Under the pieces are notes generated by a model. The model was not told where the DNA came from, ran no database searches, and saw only the letters and a list, made by a program, of their open reading frames with translations. From Diacronema lutheri (Eukaryota > Haptophyta > Pavlovophyceae > Pavlovales > Pavlovaceae): a DNA stretch of 64,000 nt. The translations under genes were made by a program, and so were the position numbers. The stretch is from the NCBI GenBank assembly GCA_019448385.1, contig JAGTXO010000005.1:434001-498000 (forward strand), in the 5' to 3' direction. This document shows, in pieces, positions 41,966 to 53,141 of the stretch (position 1 is its first letter; each line of letters starts with the position of its first letter).

Positions 41966-44900
41966 TCGTCCTCGTCGCCGGCCGGCGGCGGCGGTGGCGG
42001 CGGTGGCGGCGCGGCCACGGCGGCGGCAGCAGCGGCGGCGGCGGCGGTGGCGGCGGCGGTGACGCCAGCGGCGGCCTTGGCGCCGCGCGTCTGCGGCGGC
42101 GCTTCGGCGCGATCGGGGCTGCCCCCGCCACGCACCGCGCTCGTGCCCGCGCAGACGCCGCCCGGCGCACGATCGCTGGCCGCGCCGGTCAGCGCGACGC
42201 GGAGGCGCTCGCCGACAGCGTACATGTCCGCCACGCTGAACGTGCGCGGCGCGGACGAGCAGCCCGCCGCGGCGAGCGCGTCGTTGAGCGCGCCCACTAT
42301 CGCGAGGCCGCACGTCGCGCCACGCTGCGCCGCCTCGTCGAGCAGCCGCGCGCGGCGCACGCGCGAAATGTCGAGACCCGCCGCGTGCAGCGTGGCAGTT
42401 ATCGCCGTGGCGAGCACGAGCGCCCGCCTGCAGGGCGACGCGAGCGTGTCGACGAGCACCGCGTCGTAGCGACGCTCGCCCGCGCGCGCGACGCGCACAA
42501 GGCGCAACGCGGTGAAATGGCCGGAGGCGAGCTGCGCGCCGTCGTCACCGCCCGCGCCGCCGCGCTCGTCCGACGGGCTCCACACGCCGATGACAGCCTG
42601 CGTCGTCGCCTCGCTGCGCAGGCGGTGCAGCAGCGCGGCGCGCTCGGCGCCGTCCTGGAACACCGCGGGTTGCGCGGCGAGCGGCACGTGGCAGACATGC
42701 CCGCCGCCGGCCTGCCCGTGCACGCGTAGCACGACCTCGCAGCACGCGTCGACGGTTGAGGCGAGCATGTCGCCGCTGGCGATGCGCTCCACCTCTGCCT
42801 GCGGGAGGCCGGCGCTCGCGGCGGCGGAGGCCAGCCGGCGCGCAGCCGCGTCGCCCGCCCACGCAAGCAGCGCCGAGTTGGCGGGTTGGAGGGGAAGCTC
42901 AAGGGCGGCTGGTTCGGTGGCGGTAGCCTCGTTGGCAACGGGCACGTTGGCGGTGCGCACGTTGGCGGCGGGCGCGGCGGCGATGGCTGGTGGGGCGGAG
43001 GACACGCCCGCGGCGGCAGGCGCGGACGCGACAGCGGCAGCGGCTAGCGGGGCGGGGAAAACGCCGTCGGTGGCTGGCGCGGAGGCGAGTGCAGGAGCAA
43101 CTAGTGGGGCGGGAAAATCGGCGGCAGGCGCGAAGGCGGATGCAGCAGCGGCTAGTGCGGCGGGGAAAACACCGTCGGCGGCAGGCGCGAAGGCGGATGC
43201 AGGAGCGCCCAGCGGGGCGCAGAAAACACCGTCGGCGGCAGGCGCGAAGGCGACAGCAGCAGTGGCCAGTGGAGCGGAGGCGCAGGGCCACGCGCGCGCC
43301 AGCCGTGCAAGCCCAAGCCGCGCGCGAGCGACGCACGCGCCGATGGCCGAGGCGGCGGCGCAGGCCACGACGTGGCCTGGCACCGGTGTGGCCAGCCGCT
43401 CGCGGGTGTGCACGTCGAGCCGCGCCCCACGCCAAGAGCGGCGGCGCGCTGAACGGAGGCGCGCGACCCCGATCGATCCGCCCGCGCACGCGCGCGCCGG
43501 CTCAGTGTGGCCAACGCGCGCCGCTATGCAAGGCGCGCGCGCGATAACGGCGGCTGTCGGCCGTGGCGTGCGCGTGGCGGCGCCGCGGCGACGGGCGCGG
43601 CACACGAGCCGCTCGGGCGCGCCGCCGCCGCGCGGCACGATGTCGAGCAGCACGGTCACGCCGCGCGCGCGCGCGACCGCCGTGCACGCGAGCCGCACGG
43701 GCAGCGGCGGCCCGTCCGGGCGCGCGAGCGCCGCCACCTCGGCGTCGGTGAGGCTGTGCAGCTCGCGGCGCGCGCGCGCGAACGCGGCGATGTCCGCGCG
43801 CAGCTCCGCGTCCGTGCCGAGCGCGGCACGCGCGTGCACGGGGAGCGACGCGCGCAGCGCGTGGAGCACGCCGCCGCGCGCGCCGCGCGGCGCCGGCGCG
43901 CGCTCGCGCTCAGCGCGCGCGGCGCGCGTGAGCTCGCGCACCGCGCGCGCGAGATTGCGCCGCGCGGCCGCGACGGGAGGGCTAGGTGCGCGCGCGCGCC
44001 GGTTGTAGCGCGGCCGCGCCGAGTCGAGGGGCGGCGGACGCGGTGCGTACGCCGCGGCGCGGCCCGCGCGCCAAAAGGCCGGCGGCGGGCGCAGCTCCGT
44101 CGCGTCGACCGCGGCCGCGAGCGCGCCGAGCGCGGCGTCGCTGTCGCCCGCCGCGTCGGCCGCGTCGACGAGCACGAAGAGCGCGCCGAGCGCGCGCGAC
44201 GCGGCCGCCTGCGCGGCGGTGGGGCGGGCGCAGGCAGCGACGCATGCGGCCGCCATGCCGCGCGCCGCGGCGAACGCCGGTGACGTGACGGCCGCGCCGA
44301 TGGCAACGGCGGCGGCGGCGACGGTCGAGGCGGCAGCGCCGGCGATGGAGGTGGCAGCGGCGGCGGCGCTTGCCATCGCGCGGCGCGCGAGACGCGAGGC
44401 GCCACCGACCGCCGCCGCCGCAGCGCGCGCTGCGCGCGCGCCGGTGGCGCGCATCGTCGCCGCGCCAGGCGCCGCCGCGCCGACGCCGCCGGCGCCCGCG
44501 CCGTCGCCGCTCTCGGCCGTGCAGGGCTCCGATGGCGAACCCGGCGTGCGCTGGCGCGTGATGCGCGCGCCGAGGCGCGCGCTCCGCGCCGCGCGGCCGG
44601 CGACGTCGAGGAAGCGCCGTGCGCGCGCCGCGCGCAGGCCACGCGCGCGCGGCGGCGCACCGACAGGCGCCGAGCGCCGCGGCGCGCACGCCGGCGCGTC
44701 GCTGTCGGGTTGCGCAGCGCGCGCGCGGGAACTCGGCGCGGCGTGTGCGGGCGGCGGGCGCGCGCCCGCGCGGCGCAGAGGCGCGAGGCGCCGGCCGCAG
44801 ACGAGGCGTGTGCGCAACCAGGACGGCGAGGGCCGCAGGGCGCCGTCGACGTCGCGCATCGGCGGGCCGCGAGCCCGCCGCGCAGCCGTGCGGCGCGCGC

Positions 44901-47900
44901 GAGGCGCTCGGCGGCGCGCGCGCCGCACGGCGCGCGCGGCGGCGCGCACGCCAGCGACGGCTGCGGCCACGCCGCGCGCCAACACGGCCGCGGCGTGCGC
45001 CATCGCACCGAGCACGGCGCGTGGCGCGCCGAGCAAGCGCAGCAAGCGCGACGCCGTCGCGCGCGCCGGCGCACCGTGTGCAGGGGCCTCGCCAGCGCCA
45101 GCACCGACGCCGCCATCGCCGCAGCCGCAGGTGGCGTCGCCGCCGCCGCAGGCGTCGCGACGGACGCCGCCGCCGCCGAAACAATCGCCGCACACGTCGC
45201 CGCCGACGTTGCCACCCCAGCCGCCGTTGCGTGCGCAGGTGGCTGCGGCGCGTGCGTGCGGGAGGCGTGCCGTGCGGCGCGCATCACACGGGCTGCGCGA
45301 CGCGAGCGACGCCGCCGGGGTCCCCGCTGCGCCAGGCGCGCCGTGCGCGCCAGCCTCGCCGGCCTCGCCGGCGCGCGGTCGCGCGCTCGCCTCGACGTGG
45401 CCGCCTCCGCCGCCATCGCCGCCGTCGAACCGGGCGGCGGAGGGCTGCCGCTCGAACCGCTCGTCGGCGTCGGCCGCCACCGCCGCCTCGCGCTCCGCCG
45501 CCGCGGCGGCCGCACGGCGCGCGTGGCGGAGCGCGCGGCCGCCGTCCGCTGCGCGGCGTGGCGGCGCGGGCGCCGCCTTCGGCGCGCGCGGCCCCTCGGC
45601 GCGCTCGCGGAGCACGGCGAGCGGCGTGCCCGTGGCGACGCTCGTGCAGACGCGCCGCAAGGCGGCGCTTACGCACGCGTGGACGACGCGCGCCGTCCGC
45701 TTGTCGGCGGCGCGCGCGGCGCGGCGCGCGGCCTTGGCGGCGGCCTTTTTGGCGCGCCTCCGCTCCGCCTGCTCCGACAGCGCGCGCGCCTGGCGCTCGG
45801 CTGCGAGCGCGTCCTCGGGCGAAACGGTCGGCCTCGGCGGCCGCGCGCGCGCGCTGCGACGCTGCGCGCTGCGGCGGTCGGACGGCGGCTGCCGCGGCGG
45901 CGAGGACGGCGGGCGCGAGCTCGGCGTGGGCGACCAATCGCCGCTGACGGTTGCGAGCGGCGCAAACGGGTTGTCGTCCCCGCGCCCCGCGGCGTGCGAC
46001 AGTGCACGCGGCGTCGGGCGCCGGCCGACCGCTGGCGGGCCCCACTCGGACGGCGGCTCCGAGGGCGAGCGCGCCGTCGGCGCCGCGCGTTGCGCGGCCG
46101 GCGGCGCCTCCCGGTCCAGCGCCGCCTGCTCTCTCGCCGCGGCCTGCTCGTCACCCTCCGGCACGCCACGCGGCGCGAGCACCGCGGTGGCGCAGCGCGT
46201 CGCGTTGAGCAACGCCGCCTCCATCTGCCGCACGCTGGCCTTGGCGCACGCCACACCCTGTCTCGCCCGGCGCAGCGCCTCGTGCGCGCGGCGCACTTCC
46301 GCGTCGGCATCTTCGCGCATGCCAAAGTGCGCCTGTTGCAGCCGCAGGTCCGCAGGGCGCCCCTGCGCGCGAGGGGCACGGGCGCGGCGGCGCGCAGGTG
46401 ACGGAGCTGGCGCGCCGTTCTGCGCTGCGCGCACGCCAATCGACGGGCGCGCGCGCGGCGGGGCGCGCGCGCGCGCGCGCGCGCGCGCTGCCTACCCAGC
46501 CGCCGGCCGGCTCGCGCGAGCGCGCCAGCTGCTCCGCCGCCTCGGCGTCGAGCACGCGCTGCTGCGCCTCCTCCTCGCCCAGTGCAGCGAGGTGCAGCCG
46601 GCGGGCTGCCTTGCGGCAGTTGCCCTCCGCCTTGCCCACGGCCTTGCGCGCCGCGTCGACGGGGTCGTCGTTGGCTCTGGCGCGCCTGCGCTTGCCCTTG
46701 TCGGCGGGCGGCGGCTCGGCGCGCTGCAGCGTGCCGAGCGCGTCGTCGGCTCCGCGCGCGGCCGCCCGCGGGCGGCGGGCCCCAAAAAGCGCACCGGTCG
46801 CCGTGCGCGCCGCGCAAGCAACGACCAGCGCTGACATGCCGGCGAAGACCGCACCGCCCAGCGCCACGGTTGCCACGATGCGCAGCGTCCCGTGCGCAAG
46901 CTGCGCTGCCTCCGCCGCTTTGGCGGCCTCGCGCGCGCGCGCATCGGCGGCTCTCATCTCGTGCAGCAGCCCGGCCGCGCCGCTCGCGCCGTCGCGGCCG
47001 CGCGCGAGCTCGCACAGCACCGCCGCCGCGCGCCGCGTGGGCTCGCGCGCGAGCAGCTGCGCGCCGCCGTCGGGGCGCAGCTTCTCAACGAACTCGACAA
47101 ACGTCGCGTCGCGCCAGAGGGACATGCGGAAGGCCCTGTGCACCGCCCCCTCCTGCTCGCGCATCCGCCGTGCCGCCCGCCTGCCGTCGCGCGCGTGCGC
47201 GTGCGCGGCCGCGTCGACTCCCGCGACGCCGCGCTGCGCGTCGCGCGCGGCCGACGACGGCGCCGCCGCGCTGCCCGCCAAGGGCGCCGCAGCGGCGACG
47301 CGCGCGTGCGGAGCGACGGGATCGCCGGCGGCCGGCGGCTCGGCGCGCTGCGGCGTGCCGTTTGCTCCGCGCGCGGCCGTCCCGGGGGAGGTGGCCGCGA
47401 TGGCGCCGCCAGCCGCGCCGCGCGCCAGCCACGCGCATAGGCTGCCGACGAGCTCGCCGAGACCCCCGACGGTCGCCGCGGCGGCGAGTGCGCCGGGCTT
47501 GCCGGCCGACAGCGGCTCGCGAGCGTCGTCGTCGCAGCCGCCGGCACCCGTCTTGGCGAGTGCGTCGCGCTCGCCCTCGACGCCCGCCACGACCGCCGCC
47601 CCTCCGTCGTCCGCCGCGCCGGCCGCGCGCGCGGCCGGGCGCAGAGGAGGCGTGCCGGTGCAGCCGTCGCCGCTCGTCTTCGCCGTTTCCTCCACTTTGG
47701 TCACTTCGTCGCCACCTGCGCCATCTCCGACGCCGGGGCCCTTGGTCACGCTTGCCGCCATGCGCGCCGTGCCCGCCGGCCAGCCCGCCGACTGCTCGAG
47801 CGCGGCGGCGAGCGGCGCGACGCGCGTCGACTCGGGCGCGCTCTCGTCATCGGGCTCGAGCGCGTTGTGCAGGCGCGCGAGCGCGCGCTCGACGGCCGCG

Positions 47901-50170
47901 GCGCCACTGCCGGGGGCGCGGCTCGCCGCGCGCACCGCGCGCCGCCAGGCCGGCGCGAACATGAGCGCCGGCTCGAGCGCCGCGAGCGCGCGCGCCTCGC
48001 GCGCGTCGCTCGCGCCGAGGCGCGGCGGCACGCGCGCGGCTCCGCGCGGCGCGGTGCCTCGGAAGCGTGGGCTCAGCGTGTAGGCGAGGTGCTGCGGCAC
48101 GCCGCGCGCCTCCGCGCGCGCGCGTCCGTCCTCGACCTCGCGCCGCGCCTTCGCGATCGCCGGCGTGGCGCGCGCGAGCCAGTCGGGGTCGGCGGGCAGG
48201 TGGATCACGACGAGAATCGGCGCCCAGTCCAGCCGCGGGTTCTTGTGACGGTCGGGCACGACCCACACGAGCAGCACCGTGCCCTCCGCGCCGCACGCCG
48301 CCTCGTAGATCCTGGGCTGCGAGCGCCAATCGGGCCTGACGCGCAGCGCCCGCGCGTGGTCGATGGCGGCGGCGCGGTCGCCATTGAAGTGAACCGTCGT
48401 CACCTCGCCGATGACGGACCGGCCGGACCGCCAGCAGAACACCGCGTCCGCCGACCCGCCGGCGATGGCCGCGAGCGATTCGGGCGCGGCGAGCCGCGGC
48501 AAGCCCTCGAAGGCGGCAAAGTCCTCGTGCGCATTGTACACGCCGCCCCAGCCGTCGTGCGCGTACGCGCGCGCGGCCGCTCGTACCGCGCGCGGCTGGT
48601 TCTCCACGCCCGACGTCATGTGCCATGTCGTCCCCGCGAAGCCGGGCTCGCCCAGCTCGGCCCGCACGACGGTACCGTACCCCGCGCCCTGCGTCGGGGC
48701 GGCGAGGTGGTGCATGCCCGCGCCGGTCACGCCCTCCGTGCGCTGCCGCGTGACGATCGTGCCCGTCGCGTGCGCGAAAAGCGTGTCGACCACGGCGGGC
48801 GCGCGCCCGCTGTTCGCCCGTGGCCGCGCCCTGCCCGCTTTTAGCTGCTCGGGGTCCTTGGCGTCGTACACGCGCGCGTCCGCGTCGCCCTCATCAGGCG
48901 CAGTGTAGACGCAGCGGCGTTCGAGCGGCGCCGAGCCACCGCCGTCCGCCGCCGCCGGCGAGGTTGGCGCCGCGCCCGCCGCCACCGCGCTCGTCGCCGC
49001 CGTGCCCGTCGCCACCGCCGCAGCCGCCGCGCCCGCGGGGTCGTCGTCCCCGTCCTCCGCGCCCTCCCCGTCGTCAGCGGTGGTGGCGTCGCCATCGTCC
49101 CCGTCGCCCTCGCCCCCGCCGAGGCTGCTGAATGGTCGGGGCCCCCACGCCGAGGCGGCGCGCCGCTGCGGCGCACGCGGCGGTGGCGCTCGCGACGGCG
49201 GCCTTGGCGCCGCCGCGCCGCGCGGCCTGGCCGCCGTCGACAGCGCGCGGCCTGCAGCGCCCGTGAGCGCGTCGAGCGCGGCCGTGCGTGCGATGCGGTC
49301 GTCGGGCGCGCGCAGCGCCGCCTCGACGGCCTGCAGCAGCCCGTCGGGCGCGGATCCGCCGACACTGGCATCGCACGCCTCGGCGAGCCGCGCGGCCTCG
49401 GCGAGCCGCGCGGCCTCGCGGGTGAACGGGCCGAAGCGCCTGGCGCGGTCGCCGAGCAGAGCGCCGATGGCGGCGCGGAGCGTGCGCGCGCGGGTCTCCT
49501 CGTACGCGGCCGTCGTGAGGCGCGCGAGGCGCGCGTCCAAAGCCTTCTTGATGTCGACAAGGACACTCGCGCGGCGGCCGTAGAGCGTCGATGCGCTCGC
49601 CACGACCTCGGCCGCGACTGTTGCCGCGGCGAAGCAACACGCGGCCCCACTCTGCGGGGGCGCCTTGAAGGCATCGATGGGCGGCGCTGTTCTGCCGATG
49701 CGCTGCGCAAGCTTCTTGATGAGCACGCCGGCCGCCGTGGCGTACGCCGATTCGCCGTTGCCCAAGGTGCGCGAATCGGCGAGCAGGGCGAGCGCGGCGC
49801 CGGGCGGCGCGCCGCGCTGCGCGGGCGGCGCGAGGAGCAGGTACGCCGCCGTCCAGTGCACGAGGCCGCTGGACGCGCGGAGGCAGAGCGGTAGCACGAC
49901 CACGAGCACCTGCCCAAACCGGTCCGCATCCGCGCATGCTTTGCGCAGGTTGCGCAGCGCCACCTTGAGCGCATGCTGCGAGCACCCCGTGTCGCCCACC
50001 CTAACCCTGCTCGTGCCGAAATCCGCGTAACGCAGCAGGGCGATGAGGCAAGTGGATGGGACCACGTGGGGGTGGGTATCTCCCGGCGACAGAATGGTGC
50101 TGAGGGCCAGCGAGAAACTGTCCGAGCCGCCCCGCCCGCCGGGCAAAGCGTCCTTCACGGAGTCCTCCAT
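31376..50170 (-). CDS. Giant mobile-element polyprotein: C48-like peptidases, YqaJ nuclease, chromodomain and C-terminal Fanzor
   Basis: Three very long minus-strand exons join in phase: 50170-46496, about 46332-33229 and 33100-31376, giving some 6,167 residues. Intron 2 (33101-33228; AAT before GTGCG, ending GCAG) is well supported, because it joins PLRTHN to VPRNVRLAASAIW inside the Fanzor module. Intron 1 (about 46333-46495) is less certain; it unites two coiled-coil stretches. In order the protein has a C48/ULP1-like peptidase (about 100-185), low-complexity linkers, a hydrophobic helix (about 1097-1130), a Gly/Cys-rich patch, a second C48-like peptidase (about 2490-2570), decayed peptidase-like units, a YqaJ nuclease (about 3905-4125), an AT-hook-like GRAPPGKAWD, a chromodomain (about 5151-5208) and Fanzor (about 5290-6167). 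The middle exon alone is 13.1 kb without a stop. The C-terminus (GPKRGRR) is basic after an acidic Asp/Gly tail. Polyprotein processing by its own peptidases is inference. Confidence 0.8.
34385..34560 (-). other. Chromodomain of the giant gene
   Basis: The block starts YEVEAVVDERRKAGKKVTF and ends with RIRWRGYDESADTWEPEANV, with the aromatic-cage positions (Tyr, Trp, Trp/Tyr) and the W-x-PE-x-N ending of chromodomains. These modules bind methylated histone tails and steer some retrotransposon integrases to heterochromatin. It lies about 85 residues before the Fanzor module, separated by an Ala/Ser/Gly-rich linker. Confidence 0.92.
36290..36410 (-). repeat. Pro/Ala-coding tandem repeat in the giant gene
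   Basis: Units of about 18 bp (GGCGGGCGGCGGCGCG family) encode PPPAAAPPPAVAPPP-like sequence between the AT-hook-like motif and the next block. It is a linker with no domain. Confidence 0.8.
37640..38290 (-). other. YqaJ-type (lambda exonuclease-like) nuclease domain of the giant gene
   Basis: The domain shows RWHDERWEEVTGSKVGD, then TAGILGEAVALRKLA, then FSPDGLAI (metal-binding Asp), VLVEVKT (the E-x-K pair) and RDQLQLGMHVLGVRKALYV (Gln of motif III). This is the PD-(D/E)xK arrangement of YqaJ viral recombinases/exonucleases. Such enzymes resect DNA ends in phage-type recombination and are carried by some eukaryotic transposons and large DNA viruses. All catalytic residues are present. Confidence 0.85.
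42300..42540 (-). other. Second C48/ULP1-like cysteine peptidase domain of the giant gene
   Basis: His in SGHFTALRL (codon 42515-42517), Asp in VLVDTLAS (codon 42448-42450), Gln in AAQRGATCG (codon 42325-42327) and Cys (codon 42310-42312) occur in the order and spacing of ULP1/SENP peptidases (His, about 22, Asp, about 41, Gln, 5, Cys). Family members cleave SUMO-like fusions or viral polyproteins. The overall sequence is otherwise diverged, so the call rests on the quartet. Confidence 0.65.
42985..43290 (-). repeat. About 50-bp tandem repeat coding for a FAPAADGVFPAPLA unit in the giant gene
   Basis: Six imperfect copies encode units such as AFAPAADGVFPAALAAAAS, just upstream of the second peptidase domain. 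The frame is kept through all copies, suggesting selection for an open linker. Confidence 0.85.
49620..49870 (-). other. N-terminal C48/ULP1-like cysteine peptidase domain of the giant gene
   Basis: The quartet is His105-Trp106 (SSGLVHWTAAYLLL), Asp132 (LLADSRTLGN), Gln173 and Cys178 (PPQSGAACC). The Asp-Gln and Gln-Cys spacings equal those of the second copy in this gene. His followed by Trp is characteristic of this peptidase clan. It lies within the first 190 residues of the protein. Confidence 0.68.
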
Positions 50171-52076
50171 CTGCAGACTGTGGGCACGTCAGTGTCCGGA
50201 TGGCGGCCCGGATGATACTTGGGAGAATTTACATGATGCCCTGGAGAATGCCCCGCTCTCCCACAACCAGGACCCGCCAGCGCGCCGAGCCTACTCGTTT
50301 GCCCGCGCCGCCTCTCTTTGCGCGCCCGAGCGCGGCCTCCGAGCGCGGCCAACGTCCTCCGGGGGCGTGCATCGTGGCTGCTCGGAGGGGCTGCGACGCG
50401 GCGAAAGCTCGCTGCGCGGCCGCAACGTGAGCGCGCGCGCGCGGCCGCGCGCCGGCCTGCGCTGCTCTGCACGGCCGCGCGCCGGCCTGCGCAGCCTCGT
50501 CGCGCAGCGTGAGCGCGAGCGCGCGCGAGGTGAGCTCGGCGGATGGGTGCGCGGCGGCGTTGGCGGCGGGTGCGGCGGCAGGCTGGGCGGCGGGTTTGGA
50601 CGGAGAGTGTCGGGGAAGAACGGGGCGCATCCTGGCTGGGAGTTGGACGGCGCCCACCACGCGCTGGCGGATCCTGGTTGCCACCACCACCCCCCCCCCC
50701 CCCCCCCCGGAGACGAGGACCAGGGGCATGGCCGACTCGCTGCGCCGCACAGCGCGCGGCGCGCGGCATGCTGCGCGACCTCAAGCACATCCAGCCGCGC
50801 TCCGCCCACGCAACGCGCGCAATGCCGCGTTGCACTGCAGGTGTGCACGTGCGGCTCTCACGCGCACTGTGTTGCACGAACGGCATCACGCCACCGAGCT
50901 GCGTCCGGACCACGCGCCGCGCGCAGGCGACCACACAGGGGCGCGCCGCGCCGCGCGTGCGCGCCCTCGCAACCGTTGCAGCACGCTCTGCCTTGCACTG
51001 CGCCGAGCCGCCGCGCGCTGTGCGCGTGCATGCAGGGCGCACGCGTGCGACGAAGCGCGCGCGCGGCGAGGCGCGCGGGCGGCTCGCTGCGCGGGCGGCA
51101 ACGCGCCCAGCTGCGCCCAGGCCAGGCGCGCGCCCGCGAGTGCCACCGGGACGCACTGCCCCCGCCGGGGTCGCCGCGCGCTCTGTGTGTGCGCTCGCGC
51201 GCTGCGAGCGCGGCGGAACGTTCGTGCATGGCGCGAAGAGCGCGGCACCCGAAGACGGCTGCCCCGAGCCCGCGCCGGGTGGCAGCGAGCGGCGGCACCT
51301 CCTCGGCGAGCCCGCCCCGCGCCTTCCCCTCCACGTGGCGTTTTGAGGCAGACGGACACGCGCCCACACTGCGACTGGGCACGCTGCTCGAGGCAGACAC
51401 GCACCCAACGCGCGCGCACCACGCGCCCGCGTCGGCGGGCCGGTGTGAACGAGCGAGAGCTCGGTGTCGCCAACGGGGGCACGGGCGCGACTTCGGTCCG
51501 CCTCTCGACGGACGCAGGCGACGCTGCCGGGAACTTCCCCGACGCCTGCATATCCAGGGCTTCGAGGTACAGAGCTGGGCAACAGTGCCGCTCGTCACCG
51601 ATGAGGCGGCCAAGCTCGCTATCCTTGCTGCCCTCGGCTCCACCAAACAGCCGGGCGACCCAACGGTTCGTGATCGCCTGGCCGCCAGGTGCGAACCGCG
51701 CCCGTGCAAGCGCTTCACCCGCATTCTCCGCCCCGCTGCGGACGTCCGCCTGCCGGCCGCGAACACGGCCGGTGCGCGTTGCCGCCTGGCCCAACACGAA
51801 AACCCGCCCGCCCCCGAGGCCGCAGGTCCTACCTGCCCAAGCGCAGCCCAACGGCACGCAGACAGCCCGCCTTGGCAACCGACTCGTGCGCGAGCGCTCC
51901 GCCCTCCACAAGAGCCTGCCCCACGCCACCGCCGACGCGGAGCCAGCGCAGCCGACGCCCCTCCGCGACGCTCGCGCCGCAAGGCGCAAGGGCCCCGGCG
52001 AGACGGCGTCAACCAAGCCCGCCGCTGGCACAGCGCCGGCACCCGGAGCCCACCCCAAGCCCCCGCGCACGCCTCG

Positions 52077-52108
<32 letters not shown>

Positions 52109-52639
52109 ATCGGCGGACCGATTGCGTTTTGGTGCGCCAGGCTCAATGCGCCATCGCAGTGGCGGGCCCGCAGACGCAGACGCTGACATGCCCAACGCTG
52201 GGCACTGAGGCCGCAGGCCGGCCCTCCTGGACCTGGCGGGCGAGCTGCCCGCGCAGCGGCCACGCGAGCCTCGCACTGACCGTGGCGGTCGCTGCCACCG
52301 TGATAGCTGCGGGTGCGGCGGCCTTGGCCCCAACCCCATCATCCGTCTTCATCCCCGCCCTGCTCGCGCTCGCGGCCTACGTCGGCAATCCCTGCACCGG
52401 GATCCGCCCCGCGAAGTCCACACAAGACTTATCCGTGCTGCACGCCAGCCGCGCGCGCCGACGCGCGCCGCTCTCACACGCTCACCTCCGTTTCCGCGGG
52501 CGGCCCAACGCCCCCCCCCCCCCCCCCCCCCTCCCCCCCCCCCCCCCCCCCGGCAGGCGGCCATCGAGCCGCATTAGCACACCCGCCCGGGGCCTCCCGC
52601 CGCACCCGCAGCGGCTCGGCGCCTTGAATCCTCCCGTCC
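50171..52639. other. Low-information stretch with plus-strand C tracts, between the giant gene and the retroelement fragment
   Basis: No gene can be supported here. Both strands have long GC-rich frames but no recognised motif. C homopolymers at 50690-50708 (19), 52077-52107 (31) and 52511-52551 (21+19, one T between) lie on the plus strand. By analogy with confirmed introns in this window, they hint at a plus-strand transcription unit, perhaps the 5' part of the retroelement remnant downstream. Plus-strand residues near 51540-51700 (WATVPLVTDEAAKLAILAAL) are the most protein-like. Confidence 0.35.
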
Positions 52640-52925
52640 CCCGGGGTGAGGCCTTCAACCCGGGCCCAGCGCGCTCCGACTGCCTCACGCGCGCCAGCGC
52701 CAACCTCGGCGGCATGGTAGACCCCGAGCGAAAAGCCGCACTTCTCGCCGTCCTCGTCAGGCGCAAGTACGTTATCCTGCTCCTACTGCCGACGCGGCTC
52801 CCGCGCGCGCGGACTACTACGCCGGGCAGATCGCCGCAGACGCACGTGAGTGCACACGTGCGGACAAGGCGCACACGCTCGACGTCCAGTTAGCGCACGT
52901 GCACGTGCGCGCCACTGGTCACATT
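52640..52925 (+). mobile_element. Decayed non-LTR retrotransposon fragment (start of ORF2, endonuclease-like)
   Basis: The plus frame reads GEAFNPGP, followed about 10 residues on by ASANLGGMVDPERKAALLAV and KYVILLL. This resembles the start of LINE ORF2 proteins, where an NPGP motif often precedes the apurinic-type endonuclease (N-x-GL..K..LL..L..hhhL). A frameshift near 52800 is needed to continue into DYYAGQIAADARECTRADKA, which ends at a TGA about 52925. No reverse transcriptase follows, so only the 5' tip survives. The assignment rests on pattern resemblance. Confidence 0.4.
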
Positions 52926-53107
52926 TGAGCGTCCGTGCTCGCCCACAGCGTCGCCATCCACAAGATGCGCGCTGGAGCCATCCAAGCAGGGCTCTGCCTG
53001 CTCGGCTTCCGCAAGGCAATTTGGGCCGCGGACAGCGGACAGCGGACGGCGTGCGCGTGCGAGGTGCGAAAGGAGGAAGAAGGTAGGGAGAGTTGTGTGT
53101 GTGTGTG

Positions 53108-53141
<34 letters not shown>

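Noticed and set aside
52655-52680. Functional 2A self-cleaving peptide
   Set aside because: NPGP is present but the canonical D-(V/I)-E-x before it is not; only a 2A-like remnant can be claimed.
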